DNA of 64,000 nucleotides, taken from the NCBI GenBank assembly GCA_002118135.1, contig BDIU01000196.1, positions 62,001 through 126,000 of the forward strand. Reading direction: 5' to 3'. Positions 11,621-24,400 of this stretch are shown here, piece by piece. Each line of letters begins with the position of its first letter. Position 1 is the stretch's first letter. The notes under the pieces are model-generated. The model was not told the DNA's origin, ran no database searches, and saw only the letters and a program-made list of their open reading frames with translations. The stretch comes from Trebouxia sp. TZW2008. Its lineage: Eukaryota; Chlorophyta; Trebouxiophyceae; Trebouxiales; Trebouxiaceae. The translations under genes were made by a program, and so were the position numbers.

Positions 11621-13408
11621 ATGCACGAATCCGCCACTGTGACGATCGTAAACTGGCTCCTCACGTCGGTACTCTTAACGCATGCTTTGGCCTCCAGACA
11701 GGAAGCCTTTATAGGCTACTCGGAAAAGCACAGTATGTGGTTGCTGTTTGAACCCGACTCATACGGCCCCGCTTATCTGTATGCTCATTCTTGATCAGTG
11801 CCATCAAGTGTTGTTGGTTCTTTCTGCAGGCGATGAAGTGGTGCTTGTCACTCCCTACGGTCAGGTGCCGTCCTCAAAGTCCAACTGTTTGATCTGTGAA
11901 GCTGATCGTCTCGAATGCCTAAGCTTCCCTCTCTGAATTGCCGTCATCACCCACCAAAGGACACGCAAGTGCAGATACACATAGCACTGCTGGATGCAGT
12001 TGCTCCAAAGACATGCAAGCTAGCATTGCAGCTGGCACAGAGTGGTTGTCAGACCTGCCGCTTCTACCGCAATGAGCTACCCCCCAAGGTCAGCATTGTT
12101 CAACACTAAATTTAACTTATGGGCATGCTGTGTATGAGCTGCAGAGGGCCATGCACAAATGCAGCAGACTCAAGCACTCAAGCAAGTTAGCATCACAGAT
12201 CTTTGCAGTATATTTCCAGATGTGTTTGCTTCCTCGTGTCGATTTTGATGTGGTGCATCTGTATCATGCACTCTGCTGAGCAGTCTCTGCTCAACAGCTT
12301 GTTCTGGCTCAATGACACTGCAGCTAAGCTTGTGTAATGCATTGTGTGGCACATGCCCTGGCTTCCTAATCACTACAAGCTCAACGCTTGTATGGCTCCC
12401 TCATGACTTGACCATGAATTGTGATGCTGCAGACTGGCTATGGCCCGCCGTATGGATTGCTTCAAGGCAGCTTACAGGGTTTGCCAGAGATCCCCCCAAG
12501 GGAAGAAACTGTTGTGACCAAGTAAGGCTACAGTCTTTGTTCAACAAGAGATGCGCCTTTCTGTTCCCTGCTGAAAGTTGCTTAATGCATTTCACATAGC
12601 ATTGGTGCAGTCATTCATTCATTCCATTCTAGATGTATGCTAGACCGGCTCAGCAGGCCCAGCTAGGTATGCACTGGAGCAATCGACTGTCTGCAACCAG
12701 TTTGGTCCTGTGCTATCCTACCATTTAGACTGTGCACGAAGGGAGGTGAGATCCTTGTATACAAATGTTTGCCAAGTGTCTCTGGGTGTATGCATGCATG
12801 TCACATGACAAAGAGCAATATCAAATGGCTGTGGCATATCCTTGTGTGGCATGGTGCAGGAAAGGGCATGTCTGCATGATACCAGGTACTAAAGAGTTCT
12901 TCATTGCAGCCAAGGACCATGACGAATGGGGCAACGCTCACACTGTGTGGGGCATGGTAAGCTGCACCCTTGCACTTGACCTGTCTAGGCAGTTCAGTGT
13001 GTTGATGTATGTATGTGTAGTCTGCATCAGCCACCTCTGTACATGCCTGCTAAACTTGCTGTCTGTGTGTGAGGATGTTGCACTGAAGGCAGAGCCCTGC
13101 ATTTGTACTCCTTCCCTAGGAGAAGGTCATAAGGCGGTTTGACCCGCAGATGGCATGGCATCTGATGACATTATTGCATCCATTTTTCTTCTTATCCATT
13201 CATCTTCTTAGGATGCAGCACAGCTGAAACAAGTTTTGATGAAGGAGTCATGGCGCTGCAGGTCAGAAACTTGACCACAGTTGAGCATATGTTGCGACTA
13301 CCCTTTCGCACCATAACACATCCTACCTACGGCACAGTTATGAGAATGTTGGGCCCAGAAGTGCCTTTTAACATTCAGTTCCAGGCTGGGCTTGGCAGTG
13401 ATCTCTAA
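11621..13408 (+). CDS. Cyclophilin-like domain protein with N-terminal signal or anchor
   Basis: Peptidyl-prolyl isomerase fold of the divergent, plant-type cyclophilin-like group. Exons with matching phase: 11621-11732, 11830-11886, 11970-12088, 12433-12521, 12860-12956. A further exon starts at 13120, and a last one beginning near 13279 stops at 13408. The N-terminus has a hydrophobic stretch (VNWLLTSVLLTHALA) ending in a signal-peptide-like ALAS. Core signs are HIALLDAVAPKTC, GCQTCRFYRNELPP, GYGPPYGLLQGSLQGLPEIPP, VCMIPGTKEFFIA and DEWGNAHTVWGM, matching the cyclophilin strands and the loop that usually reads WGNAHTVFG. The link from KVIRRFDP to the final VEHMLRLPF segment could not be closed in phase, so one small exon is unresolved. 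Whether it is catalytically active is doubtful, because canonical active-site residues are not all evident. It probably acts in the secretory pathway or at a membrane. Confidence 0.75.
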
Positions 13409-14508
13409 GTGGAGTCACTGGAAATCTGCTGCTTAAGCACATCACTGCTGTGAAGCATTGTAACTTACGGTAACTTGCATGCGGCCAGATATCACAGCAG
13501 CAATGAACATACCGGCAAAAGCAGGGGCCCGCCAGCACTCCTTGCAAGCTATCGGATCAAGCTTTATTTGGTGAATGACAAGGCTTAGCTCAACAATCAA
13601 GACATTGAAATAAAGCATTTTGTCTGCAGCTGCTCACACATGTACATGCAACCATGACTGCGACTGCAAACATGAGCAGCCGTGGAGGCAAACTTGCAAT
13701 GATGCCTGATGAGAGCTGTAGGCACTGCCAACTACTCTGCAGTGAATACTGATGCCCTGAGCGCTGCACGAACTCCTGTGTCATGACGCCGAGAGAGAGA
13801 GAGAGAGGCTTTACATCCTTTAGCCAGCCAACAAGTCTGATCGGATGTGTTGGGGATTTTACCTCAACAACTTTCTCAATTCAATGTTCATTTGGACGCC
13901 CCTTTGAAAACAATAATACCATCATCGCTTGGTCAATGTAAATTGCGTTGAAGGAAAAGCACGGCCCCAGACATTGTACAAAACATACACTCCTGGCAGC
14001 CAATGCGAAAAACCTTCACAGTAAACACTAGCAACGGCAATGAGGGACCAGCAGTCCACAATAAGAAATTTCCAGCTGTTTTGCTCAATTCAACTGGCCA
14101 AATGCAAAGTGCAGGCCTCAACAGGCTAAGCCAAGCAGCAATAATGAGGCGACAATGCGCCAATGGAAGGTGCCCAATTAACCAAAAGGACAAAGCCACA
14201 CAGCGACTACCTGGAAACAGCTATTATGAGGTGAACAAGCCACACACAATAGCAGCAAGCGAGAAACTTTCGACCTACAGTGCAAGTCAGCCCACCTAAT
14301 CCTGCCTATGCAATTGCAATTTTGGGCACGTTCGGCGTAACGGCTACAGCGTGACTGCACTCACGTGGAGGCAGACCTTGCTGCTCCGAGACAGCTTACA
14401 GGCGCACTGTTCGTGACAAACCGCGGATCGTCAGATAGTGTCGCACGCACTGCCTTTGATGCGCTTGTTGCGACCTCAGTTCAAAGACACGTGTTCGTAA
14501 CTTCGGAG
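13409..14508. other. No gene recognised; contains a GA microsatellite
   Basis: About 1.1 kb between two plus-strand genes with only unassigned short frames. A pure GA run occupies 13791-13807. Confidence 0.5.
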
Positions 14509-15329
14509 ATGTCTGACCAGAAAGGCTCAGCAGCAACGGGTCAGACATTTGCCGCGAGCGGCCTCACTGGTGAAGCCAAGAGCAACACTGGTCTGCCAGG
14601 CGGGAGTCCTTCAGTAGCAGCCCCTTATCAAGGAGGATACTTGTCCAAATTGTTCGGAATCGGTTCCGGAACAGCACCATCTGCCACTGCACACTCTGCA
14701 AACCCCATTGATGAGGCTCACGAATACCATCCAGGTACGGCAGTAATGATGAACGTGCTGAGTTCACTTGTTCTGTGTCATCACTGTCCATGCACCTGCA
14801 GAACTGGCATTCTCCCCTACTGATGTTGGCATTTGGGAGACCCACTCTGGTATACCTTCCTTGCTGTTTCCGCTAATGCTAACATCTGTAGTTATAGCAT
14901 ACTGATGTGCGTGTACTCCTCACCAACGACCTCAAAGCTATTTGTCACAACATGTGAAGACCAAAGGAAACCTCACCCATCTCCAGCTCCTCCTGCTACC
15001 ACGCAGCATGGCTGGAAAGACTAGGACCAGGTGCACATTGCTGCTGTCATGTCTTTGCATCTTCAGTGAGAACCTGTGATTGTTGCTGCTGTCTACATAG
15101 TTGCCTTGCGCCTGCCTCTGGTCTGTTTGTGCTGAGACGTTTATAACTCTATTCATGCAGATCTCTGTTGAAGTTGCAGCAGGCTTGCATTAGTGATGAT
15201 GATGCATGTGCAGGGGCTAACGGCTTTGTTGTCAGTGCCGAGAAGACAGCATGCTGCCAATTCAGTAGTCCAAGACATCTACCTGTTACAACTAACGAAA
15301 TCAGCCTCAAGACAAAGTATGACGCCTAA
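14509..15329 (+). CDS. Unknown small protein (168 residues)
   Basis: I do not recognise this protein. Exons 14509-14734, 14802-14849, 14967-15030 and 15161-15329 are in phase with usable GT..AG sites. The first 75 residues are rich in Gly, Ser, Ala and Thr and include YQGGYLSKLFGIGSG; the second exon gives LAFSPTDVGIWETH; the rest has no motif. The N-terminal half looks like a disordered regulatory segment. The last two exons are the least certain because an alternative frame would stop earlier. It is convergent with the DUF3754 gene, with about 117 bp between stops. Confidence 0.4.
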
Positions 15330-15445
15330 GTGTACACTACTTAAACTGCCTTGTAGACCATCATGCCCAACGTGGCATCTTGGCATAGTTGGCTTAGTAT
15401 CTGAAATCAATTTGCTGAAAAATTGTGCTGCACTCAAGTACAAGC

Positions 15446-18400
15446 CTATGCTACATGCTGAATACGTCCATCAACTCGCTGTGATAAAATCTGGCGCCAA
15501 CACAAAGTCAGATGCTCGGCTGCCTCACCAGCAGGCACAGTGGTGTAGTGCTGTTTGTCATCATCCTGATTGTCGACTTCACTGATCAGGTTCAATCTCA
15601 GCAGTTCCTCTATGGCCTCCTCAGCATTGAATCTGACACGCACCTGCAGAACAAAGGCATGCTTAAAGGTCGGCAATCATCTGTTGCGGCGCTGAACCAT
15701 GCGCAAACAGATACAAGGAGTGGCTGGACTCGCACACATCTGTCCCTGTCCAGCAGGCAAAGCACACCAGCTTGAACCAGATTGCACAAACATGTGCCAG
15801 TCGTTATATAGTACAGTTGCATCACACTCTGGAACTGTGTGCGGCAAACCACAACTTTGCTAGTGCATAAGCGGGATGGAACATGCAATGGAATGGATGC
15901 ATGGATGAAACACCAGCCTGCTGGCCATCACCAGGCATGAAGCATGTGCACAGTCAGCTACATAGGGGTGACAGCTGTGCAGCACCTCAAACTTGCCCTC
16001 TAGCAGGCTCTCAGCTGCGGCTGCCAAGCCAGGAGCACCCATGCTCCTGCCAGCTTCAGACATCAAGACATATGCTAGGGCTGTCTGTTCAAACTGCTGC
16101 AAGGCGGCAGCGTTGGCCAGGTAGGTGATAACGCCCTCTTGCCCAGCAATGGTGGACCTGGCCAGCATATCATTGGCTGTGCGCTCATACCTGTGACAGC
16201 GGCACTTCACATGTTGTTGCAGCATAGCGCAGCTCAGCGCAGCGCAGCACAGATGAGGACAGCACAGCACAGCATGTTGTGCATGACATGATGAGCAGCC
16301 CATGCGTGATCAATCTAAAATTACATGGGACCAACTCTGTGCATGCAGGTCATTCTCATCAGCAATACAGCTGTGTGCTTGTATGTCATGTGCCTGAACC
16401 AATACAATATGCTAGAGAGCTGTTTGGCCTTCAATGCTGTCACATAATTCAACATCTGCATGAATGTGCATGCTAAATGCCTAAACAGCATAGGTGCATC
16501 TGGCAATAAGTTACCTTTCATTGAGGCGCTTGTAGCCCAGGAACGCTCTGAAAACAAAGGCAATGACAGCTCCAGTTGTGATGAGCTCTAGGATGATGGA
16601 GTCATACTTTAGCTGCGCCAAGTATGCTGCAAAACAACAGTTCATCTTCACCGCAAGCACAAGGTGTCAATGCTGTAGCCAATACCTTCCATGCAAATGA
16701 TTAACGGGATGGCTGCTGAGTTGTAGCACCTTGATAAATGAACCAAAATGCATCAGCTTGGACAGGAATTCTAGTGCTTGCTTGACCTTACGGCTTGTAC
16801 AATTGAAGGCTGGCATGGTACACTGTGCTCTGCAAAGTACTTGAGGTAGACATGGGCAGGCATGCCAGCAACCAGTTGCTCAGCACAGCTAGCTGCAACT
16901 TCAGCATGCCTCCATGCATGCACAGAGTCAGCTGCTTGCTGCAAGGTTCAGATGTCAGTGTATCAGCATGCAGCCTTCAGGCAGCTAGCTGTCCTGTGAA
17001 ACAGGCTGATGCACATATGATCAGTGAGAGCTTTGCGACCTGTGCAGGCAATGCATCATCTTTGTGGTGCGTACAGTCTCAAACAGGGTGAACAGGGTCA
17101 GCTAATATGCATTGCTATTTACTGTGTTGCCCCTCCATGAACAAGCAAAAGCTCCACTCTCAAGACATAATTAGACAGGATTTACTCACACAGGAGACCG
17201 GCAATGGAGACTAGATCTGAGCGCAAGCCATCCAAAGGTCTGAACTGCAGCAGCTTGTTGGGGAACACGATCTTCCAACTGGGGACTGGAATGTCTCTGT
17301 AGATGCGCATGTTGATGCTGTTGCGCTGCTGGTACTTGGGGATACTTTCTTCTTCATTCGGCCCCATGATGCGCTGCCTCAAGCGTACAAACTTATTGGG
17401 CGCAGGCTGCGTCTGGCGGTACATCACCAGCAGGTCCTGCAACCGCTAGCAGCATTGTTATTGAATGCGACAGATCATCATTGCACAGTTGGCAGCAAGC
17501 TGGTCTGTTGCAGCGCTTCTGTGAGCTTCAAGAGCAAGCTGTGTATGCAAAGCATGCCAGGTGTGGCTGAGTGGACTAAGTGTCATGTGGGTTGTGTGAT
17601 GTCGTTACGTGATGTCAGCATTTGGCTTGCAGCTTGCTGACTGGGTCTCACATGACACAATGCTGCTCGCACCTTGGGCAAAGCTGCAACATGCTCTGCT
17701 GAGAAGCCAATAGGCCAAGACATGACATACTTTCAATAAGGCTTTGCAGAAACGATAGCAATGCCAGGACTGTGTGTGAACACACACATCAATACACTCA
17801 GTGCACTTTTTGTTTGTTGACTGTACCTGAAAGGTCGGCTCAATGAGCTCTACTTTGGACCAAAGACTCGAGAGGCCCCCTCGCTTGAGCCCAGACAGAC
17901 CCCCCAGGGCATCCCTGATGGACACCCGCTCCACATGTACAGGCTCCAGCCTGCACTCACTTCGACGTATGTGCTCAATTCCCTTATTGCTAGCACCAGC
18001 AATCACTGCACACTTACTGCACTGCTTCTTCACATGAAACCTATGTAATCAAACACAGGATGGCTCAATGCTGAGCAGCTGCTGTAACGTAAATGACTAT
18101 CAGGGCATATCTTGTCATATGTCCTCTGAACAGTGACTAATGCATTGATGGTACACCAATCGTGGTATGCACGGCCTGCTCAGTATGTGGTGCATCATCT
18201 GAGATGAAGTTGGGGCCTGGCTGATTGCAGTTGATCATGTCCTCAATCAGCTCCATGAGATTGCTGTGATTGGCTTTGACAGAACAGTCCGATGGAGCAA
18301 ATTGAGGTCATGATCAATTGCAATCAGCCAGACCCCAACTTGCTCTCAGATTATGCACCAAAGACTGAGCAAGCCGTGATTACAACAATTGGTCTCCCAT

Positions 18401-21400
18401 CAATGCATTAGCCAATGTTCAGAGGACATACAACAATACATGCCCTGATAGCTGTTTATGTTACAGCTGCTGCTAGTGATGGGCAATGAGCCTGCGCAAT
18501 AAGCCCACGTAGCAATGGCTCACGAAGTCCCTGCCATGCAATACTGATGCTGGACAACAATGATCGAGCCAGTCTGCAGCAGCTACAAATCTTCAAGAAA
18601 GGTTGACTCAACCAGATGCTCATGCAGGACAGCTACATGGTCGGACAGACACACTGACAGAGCGTCAGTAAGTTTGTGTACTGTGCAGCACCAGATCATA
18701 AACAGAAGGAGACTTGCCTTTCGGTCTCATCACGCAAGACAGCTAGCTGAGAGGATGGAACATGCAAACAGCACCAGCAAGTCTACCTCATATAGCACCA
18801 GAAGACAGGCAGAACAACACTTGCCTGCATGACCCATGATGCAAGACAGCTAGATGACAGCACGAACATGCAGACGGCAGATTTGCCTCATTTAGCATCA
18901 CAAGCCAGACAGACACACAGCTGCACACAGGCCGTCAGACAGACCAGCCCGGCAGACGGAAGACTTGCCTTTCTGGCTCATTGGGCTGCCAGACCTGGTT
19001 GAACTGCTCAAGGGGCAGCACATCAGACTCTGGCACCAAGCCCCAGTTGTTCAGGGTCATGAACAGTCCACCGCCCGCAATGGTCAGCTGTGGCACCGAC
19101 TCCTGCAACTTGCCTGCTGTCTTCTTCAGCTGCTGCCGGAGCTTCCTGCCGGTTGAAGGGGCCTGTGAGGCTTTCTTAACGTTCTGCTCAATGCCAGGGG
19201 TTGCTGAGAGCAAGCGCTGCCGCTGCTCCCTGATCTTTTGCCAGAGGGATCCCAGGCCTGCAGGGAAGAAGCAACAAGTGTAGATTACAATTTGTCGTAG
19301 AAACACCTGCAGCAAAAGTGATGATATCTGAAGACAATGCATTCAAGTCACAGATGCTCAAAGGAAGTGCTGCAGATGCATGTACTCCTTGAGGTTTTGC
19401 CAGAAGAGGATGACCTGCAGGGGAAGAGGCCACGAGAGCAGCTGATTGTCCCTGTTGAGGAGATCTGTATCCAGATTGATGCATGAAGACACTTTACTTG
19501 AGCACACAAGATTTGCCTCATGGGCTGCACATGCATTTACTGCCGCAGCTTTTGCCAGAAACACTCTACGCTTGCAGGACAATGCCATGTTTGTAGTTCA
19601 ATTTCATTCCCATGGAGGTGATTTTGAAGCTTCCTATCTGCATGTAGGGAACTCCTTGCAGGCTCATGAAATGTTAGCCAGCGTTCAGATTTTTATCAGC
19701 ATGTAAGCGGTGATGATGATGTCTACAGCCATAAGACATGATGCTATATCATGTTCCGCTACAGCAACAGAATGTCAATACATGGGCTGCAAGTGCGTCA
19801 TCCCGACAGTAGTGCTTTCAGAGCTGACACTGCACAGAACTCAATCTGCAAAACTGAGTTCTAGGCTGCAGGTTAGCAGCTTCACTGCTAATCAGCCAGA
19901 CTGCTTCACATACAGCCATCAGTACAGTAGGTGATCTGATGTGGGCTTGAACACAGCTATGCCCACCACCACATCAGGTTCTCACACTATATTGGATGTG
20001 TGCACAGAGGAGGTGCCAACGAGCCATCAAATGACAGGTAGCAGAAGGTATATTGGGTATGTGCAAGTGCATCCAAAATTGATGCAATCACTCAAACACT
20101 CAACACAGGCGTCAGTGTAGATTGAGGAGTGTAATGCTCTGTTGCATGCCGACACTGGCAGCCGATGTAAAAACCAAAGAACACAGCAGCCTCTGAAGGA
20201 ACATAACAGCCTCAAAGCCCACAGATGGAAGCCTCACCAACGGCTAGGCGCCCAACAGAAGCCTTGACCACCAGCAGCTGCAGGAAGTCCACCTTGGCAC
20301 TGATCATACGACCTCGCCGCCGCGCCTGCCCATATCTGCACAGTCCATCAAATTGCTGAATGATCCCACAGCACCTGTCTTGGCCTTACACTCAGCAATG
20401 ACAGCATGCATGACGGTATTGATGCAACAGACACATGCGTGTGATCTGAGATATTAGCTAGACATGTGAAGGCCACCCACTCTCTGCGTCCTGCATGGCT
20501 GCCAGATGCTCATATCTTGTGTGATCAGACGCAGACTTGCATGCCCTGGTATATCGACAGAAGTGCACACGCCAGCATGAATACAAAGTGTGTCTGTCAC
20601 ACAGGTCGGGCTTGCTACGCTGGCTTGTTCTAGGCCTTGCAAGGAATGAGGCCCTGTGCAAAAGTGCCATATGGATGCAAGAAGGCGTGCATGTTAAAAT
20701 GGTCATTGCCACTCATCTCATAAAAAGCTGGTGCTCTGTATCTGACACCTAGCACATGTGCTGAAAGCATACATGACAAAACTGCTGATACTCTGCTGTG
20801 ACTTGAGTGCAATTTAAGCCACCCTTGGTAGAGCATAAGCAGGGCGTGCGCATCTTGCACATGTGCCAGAACCAATGACCATGAATGCCAGCATTATAGT
20901 GGCGTGTGGCATGCACACAGTTGAGCTCACCCTCTCTTGAAGACCACTAGAGCTCGTGCCTCTTCAGGCAAGCCACTGGTTTCCACCTCTGACTTGACCA
21001 GCTCCTTGTCCATGCTCTTGGTGTCGGCCCTGATGTATAGTTGGGACAAGTAATCTGAGTTCAGGCTCTTGGACATGGCTGCGTCACGCCCTGTGAACTT
21101 GTTAAAGTGTGCCTGCAGATAATGACAGAAAAGTGACGTCAGGATTGTTTGGCCATGGACTTGAGGTCGGCCCTGATGTACATCTGTGACAGGTAGTCCA
21201 AGTTTAGGCTTGTGGTCATGGCGGCGTCCCAACCTCTGAATTTGTTGCAGTGCGCCTGCATGTGATGATCAAGACTGAAGTCAGGATTGTTGTGAAACTG
21301 CATCCATGTCCATGCTCTTGGTGTCGGCTATGATGTACAGCTGGGACAGGTGTTTTGAGTTTAGGCTCTTGAACATGGCTGCGTCACGCCCTGTGAACTT

Positions 21401-24400
21401 CTTACAGTGTGCCTGCAGGTGATGATCAAGACTGATGTCGAGTTGAATGTGATGCTGCGAAAGCTCTAATGTATAGCTGGGACAGGTAGTCTGAGTATAA
21501 GCCCTTGGACATGGCTGCATCACGCTCTGTGAACTTAAGTGCGCCTGCATGTGATGACAAAGCTGATGTCAGGATTGCTGTGAACCTGTGTCCCTGCCCA
21601 TGCTCTTGGTATCTGCTTTGATGTACAGCTGGGACAGGTAGTCCAAGTTCAGGCTCTTGGACATGGCTGCGTCACCCAATGTGAACTTGTTAAAGTGTGT
21701 CTGCAAGCAGGCAGGACATTTTGCGCTTGAGCCAACTGTGAAGCTGCAGCAGGAGTTTATTGAACTGGCAGACTGCAAAGATTGCGCTTGGGTGAAATGT
21801 GAAGCTAGTCGGGGTCGGCAGTATGGGCAAGGGAGCACTCAAAGGAAAAGAGGGTCCTCCTTTCTGGAACACAGCCGTTTGTATGTTCCACAATGTGTCA
21901 TTGAAATTATCACATAGCCAAGATGGCGCACCCAACAAGCAGTCAGCTAGAGCAAGCTACTGCTCAGGTGCTGTATGCCTTCAAGCCAGCTGCCAACCTG
22001 AGGCATTCTACGGTAAAAGATCAATGTCTGAGGCTGCTTGGGATCATTTCGTGCTCTCCTGTGCATGCATATATACTTAGCTGTCCTGATGAGCACAACA
22101 AACAGACGGGACAATTCTCAGCCTGTAGAGCGATGGTGAGCTATGCTGTGACAGCATTCACCTTCTCCAGAAGCTCTATGAGCAGCTCAACAAAGCGCTT
22201 GTCTGCTTCACGGGGGTCCACTTTGTCCCTGTCACCCACCACAGCCTTACGGCGCAGGTCAAAGCCCATGCGGCTGACATCGGTGATGTCCACCGAGGAG
22301 GTGGGTAAAATGATGGGCTCACTGGATGGCTCTACTGTGTCCATGACCATCATTTTGCCATCAGCCTTGGCCTCTGTCATTAGAGCCTTGCCGCCGCCTG
22401 CACTAGTGTCCTGCAGGGTAAGACGTGAGCGAGTGAGCAAGCTAGGAAGTGCGTGGAGTGCGTGAGTGCGTGCGTGGTTGCTTGGGTGGGTGGTGGGTAG
22501 GCAGGTGGGTGGGCGGGTTAGCGAGCGAGCGAGCGGGTGGGTGGGTGGGTGGGTGAGTGAGTGAGTGAGAGAGTGAGTGAGTGAGTGGGTGGGCGAAGAG
22601 TGGGTGAGTGAGTGCGTGAATGAGGGAGTGAGTGAGCGAGCAAGCGAGGGAGGGAGGAAGTGGGTGGGTGGGTGGGTGGTCAGCCAAGTGTCTTAACTCA
22701 GCCAACTGTCTGACACACTCATTGTCGGTCAGCGCACAAGCTTGCACAATCACAACCATGCAGTCCATGCCAAAGTGTACATTCGCCTGCTTTGATGGGC
22801 AGCACTTTGTGTCATGACAATATGCTGTCAAGTGCTCTCAACAGCATCATAGCAGCTGTGCAACAGAGCAAGCACTTGCTGCAGCAGTGTAGGGAGGATG
22901 AGCAACATAGAGCAACAGCTTGTCTATATCGTGCATCACAGACAGGCGTACAGTAATCTCTTGGAATACAGACACAAGATATAAGAACATTCTTGATGTA
23001 AGGACAATGCGGCTGGGGACCAAGCACTGCATTCTGACTACAGTGGTACTTTTGAGTGATAAAATTTCAATGTAAGGACATTTTTCTTGGTGTCCAATAC
23101 AGTTGTTATGTCGAGAGATTACTGTACCTTGTCGTCAGAAGCTTCTGTTTCTGTAGCAAGCCTGTGCCTGACAGCTTGCTGTGCCTTCTTGCGTAGCCCT
23201 TCAGCTTCAAACTGCCCCTCCTGCACAAGCTTTTCCAGCCCTGACCTACAGACAAAGCAATACAGTCATGTGATGAGTCATCAAGGTGATGCACTCACCT
23301 GCAAATCCTGCAAATATGATCAAGCAAATGCCAAAAAGACAGTCAGCCAAGCATGTTTAGCATCAAATGACTGCCAACACCATGCTTCAAAACAACAGAT
23401 GATCATGCGCTGCGGGATGGATGAGAAAATGCACCACAGATTCTGTACTAGCCAGCATGCTCTGGTGAAATTTTGGGACGAACTGGAGATGACTACGCAT
23501 GCAGTCCAGCCCAAATTTGCAGCAGAGCATGCTGGCGCACAGACACCGGCAGCATGGCTTGCATCCAGGCAGAAATACAGCTGAGCCAACACATCCAAAA
23601 GCAAAATGGCTCTTTTGCTTGCACACAGTGACTCCAGCCATTTCCAGACAAACTGCACTTCTGCTGACATCACGCGCTCTTGAGTGCTGATCAACCAAGC
23701 CGTTGCAGGGACCTGTGTTGACTTTTGTAGCACAGCATCGCTCAGGCATCATGCTGTTGTCTCTCACATGACTGATGAACAACAATGCAAGAAACTGGGC
23801 TGTGCAACAAATACGTACTACTAACAGACCACACCAGTAGAGACCGGGGATTTGCTGCCTTCATGGGCACCCACGATATCGATGACAGCTGTATATTATC
23901 AAACACATGCGGCCAGACGGCATTCTCACAGGTGATGTACCCTTAGCTGATCATGTCTGCCCATCGTCATGCAGGAGATGCCGCAACAGCGGCTTAGGAG
24001 GAAACAGGCCTGCACAGGTCTCACCTTGAGGAAGCATCACTACCATCTTGCTGCATGGCTTGCTGCATCTTGTTGCCAGCAACAGATACAGCCTGCTTGA
24101 GCCTCTCAGGGCGTGCTTTGCTATCTGACAACTGCGGCCTGCCATTGCCATTGTCATTGCCGTTTGAACCGTTTGAAGACCTGCCTTGCGCTTGATTCCT
24201 GCTGCCATTTGAATGGCTGCTGAAAGCTCCATTGCTGCTGCGTGAAGAGGAGGAAGGGCCGCCTCTTCCACTTGTGCTAGCATGCCTGTTGCTCTCCTGC
24301 CTGCTGTCACTTTCATCATTTGAGGAGCTCAAGGGGCTTTGCTTGCTGTCTACATGACGGCCTTGTGGGTTCTGGACAGGTGCATCCTTGTCTGAAACTT

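Noticed and set aside
14833..15024. Pro-rich alternative third exon of the unknown gene
   Set aside because: It would end the protein early and uses a weaker acceptor; kept only as an alternative.
19358..19588. Possible DUF3754 exon reading VILFWQNLKEYMHLQ
   Set aside because: Exons 20238-20335 and 18969-19257 join in phase without it, and including it breaks the frame. A rare alternative exon cannot be excluded.
22440..22680. CRISPR-like or telomeric array
   Set aside because: Units are short, irregular G-rich simple repeats without spacers and without a fixed telomere motif.
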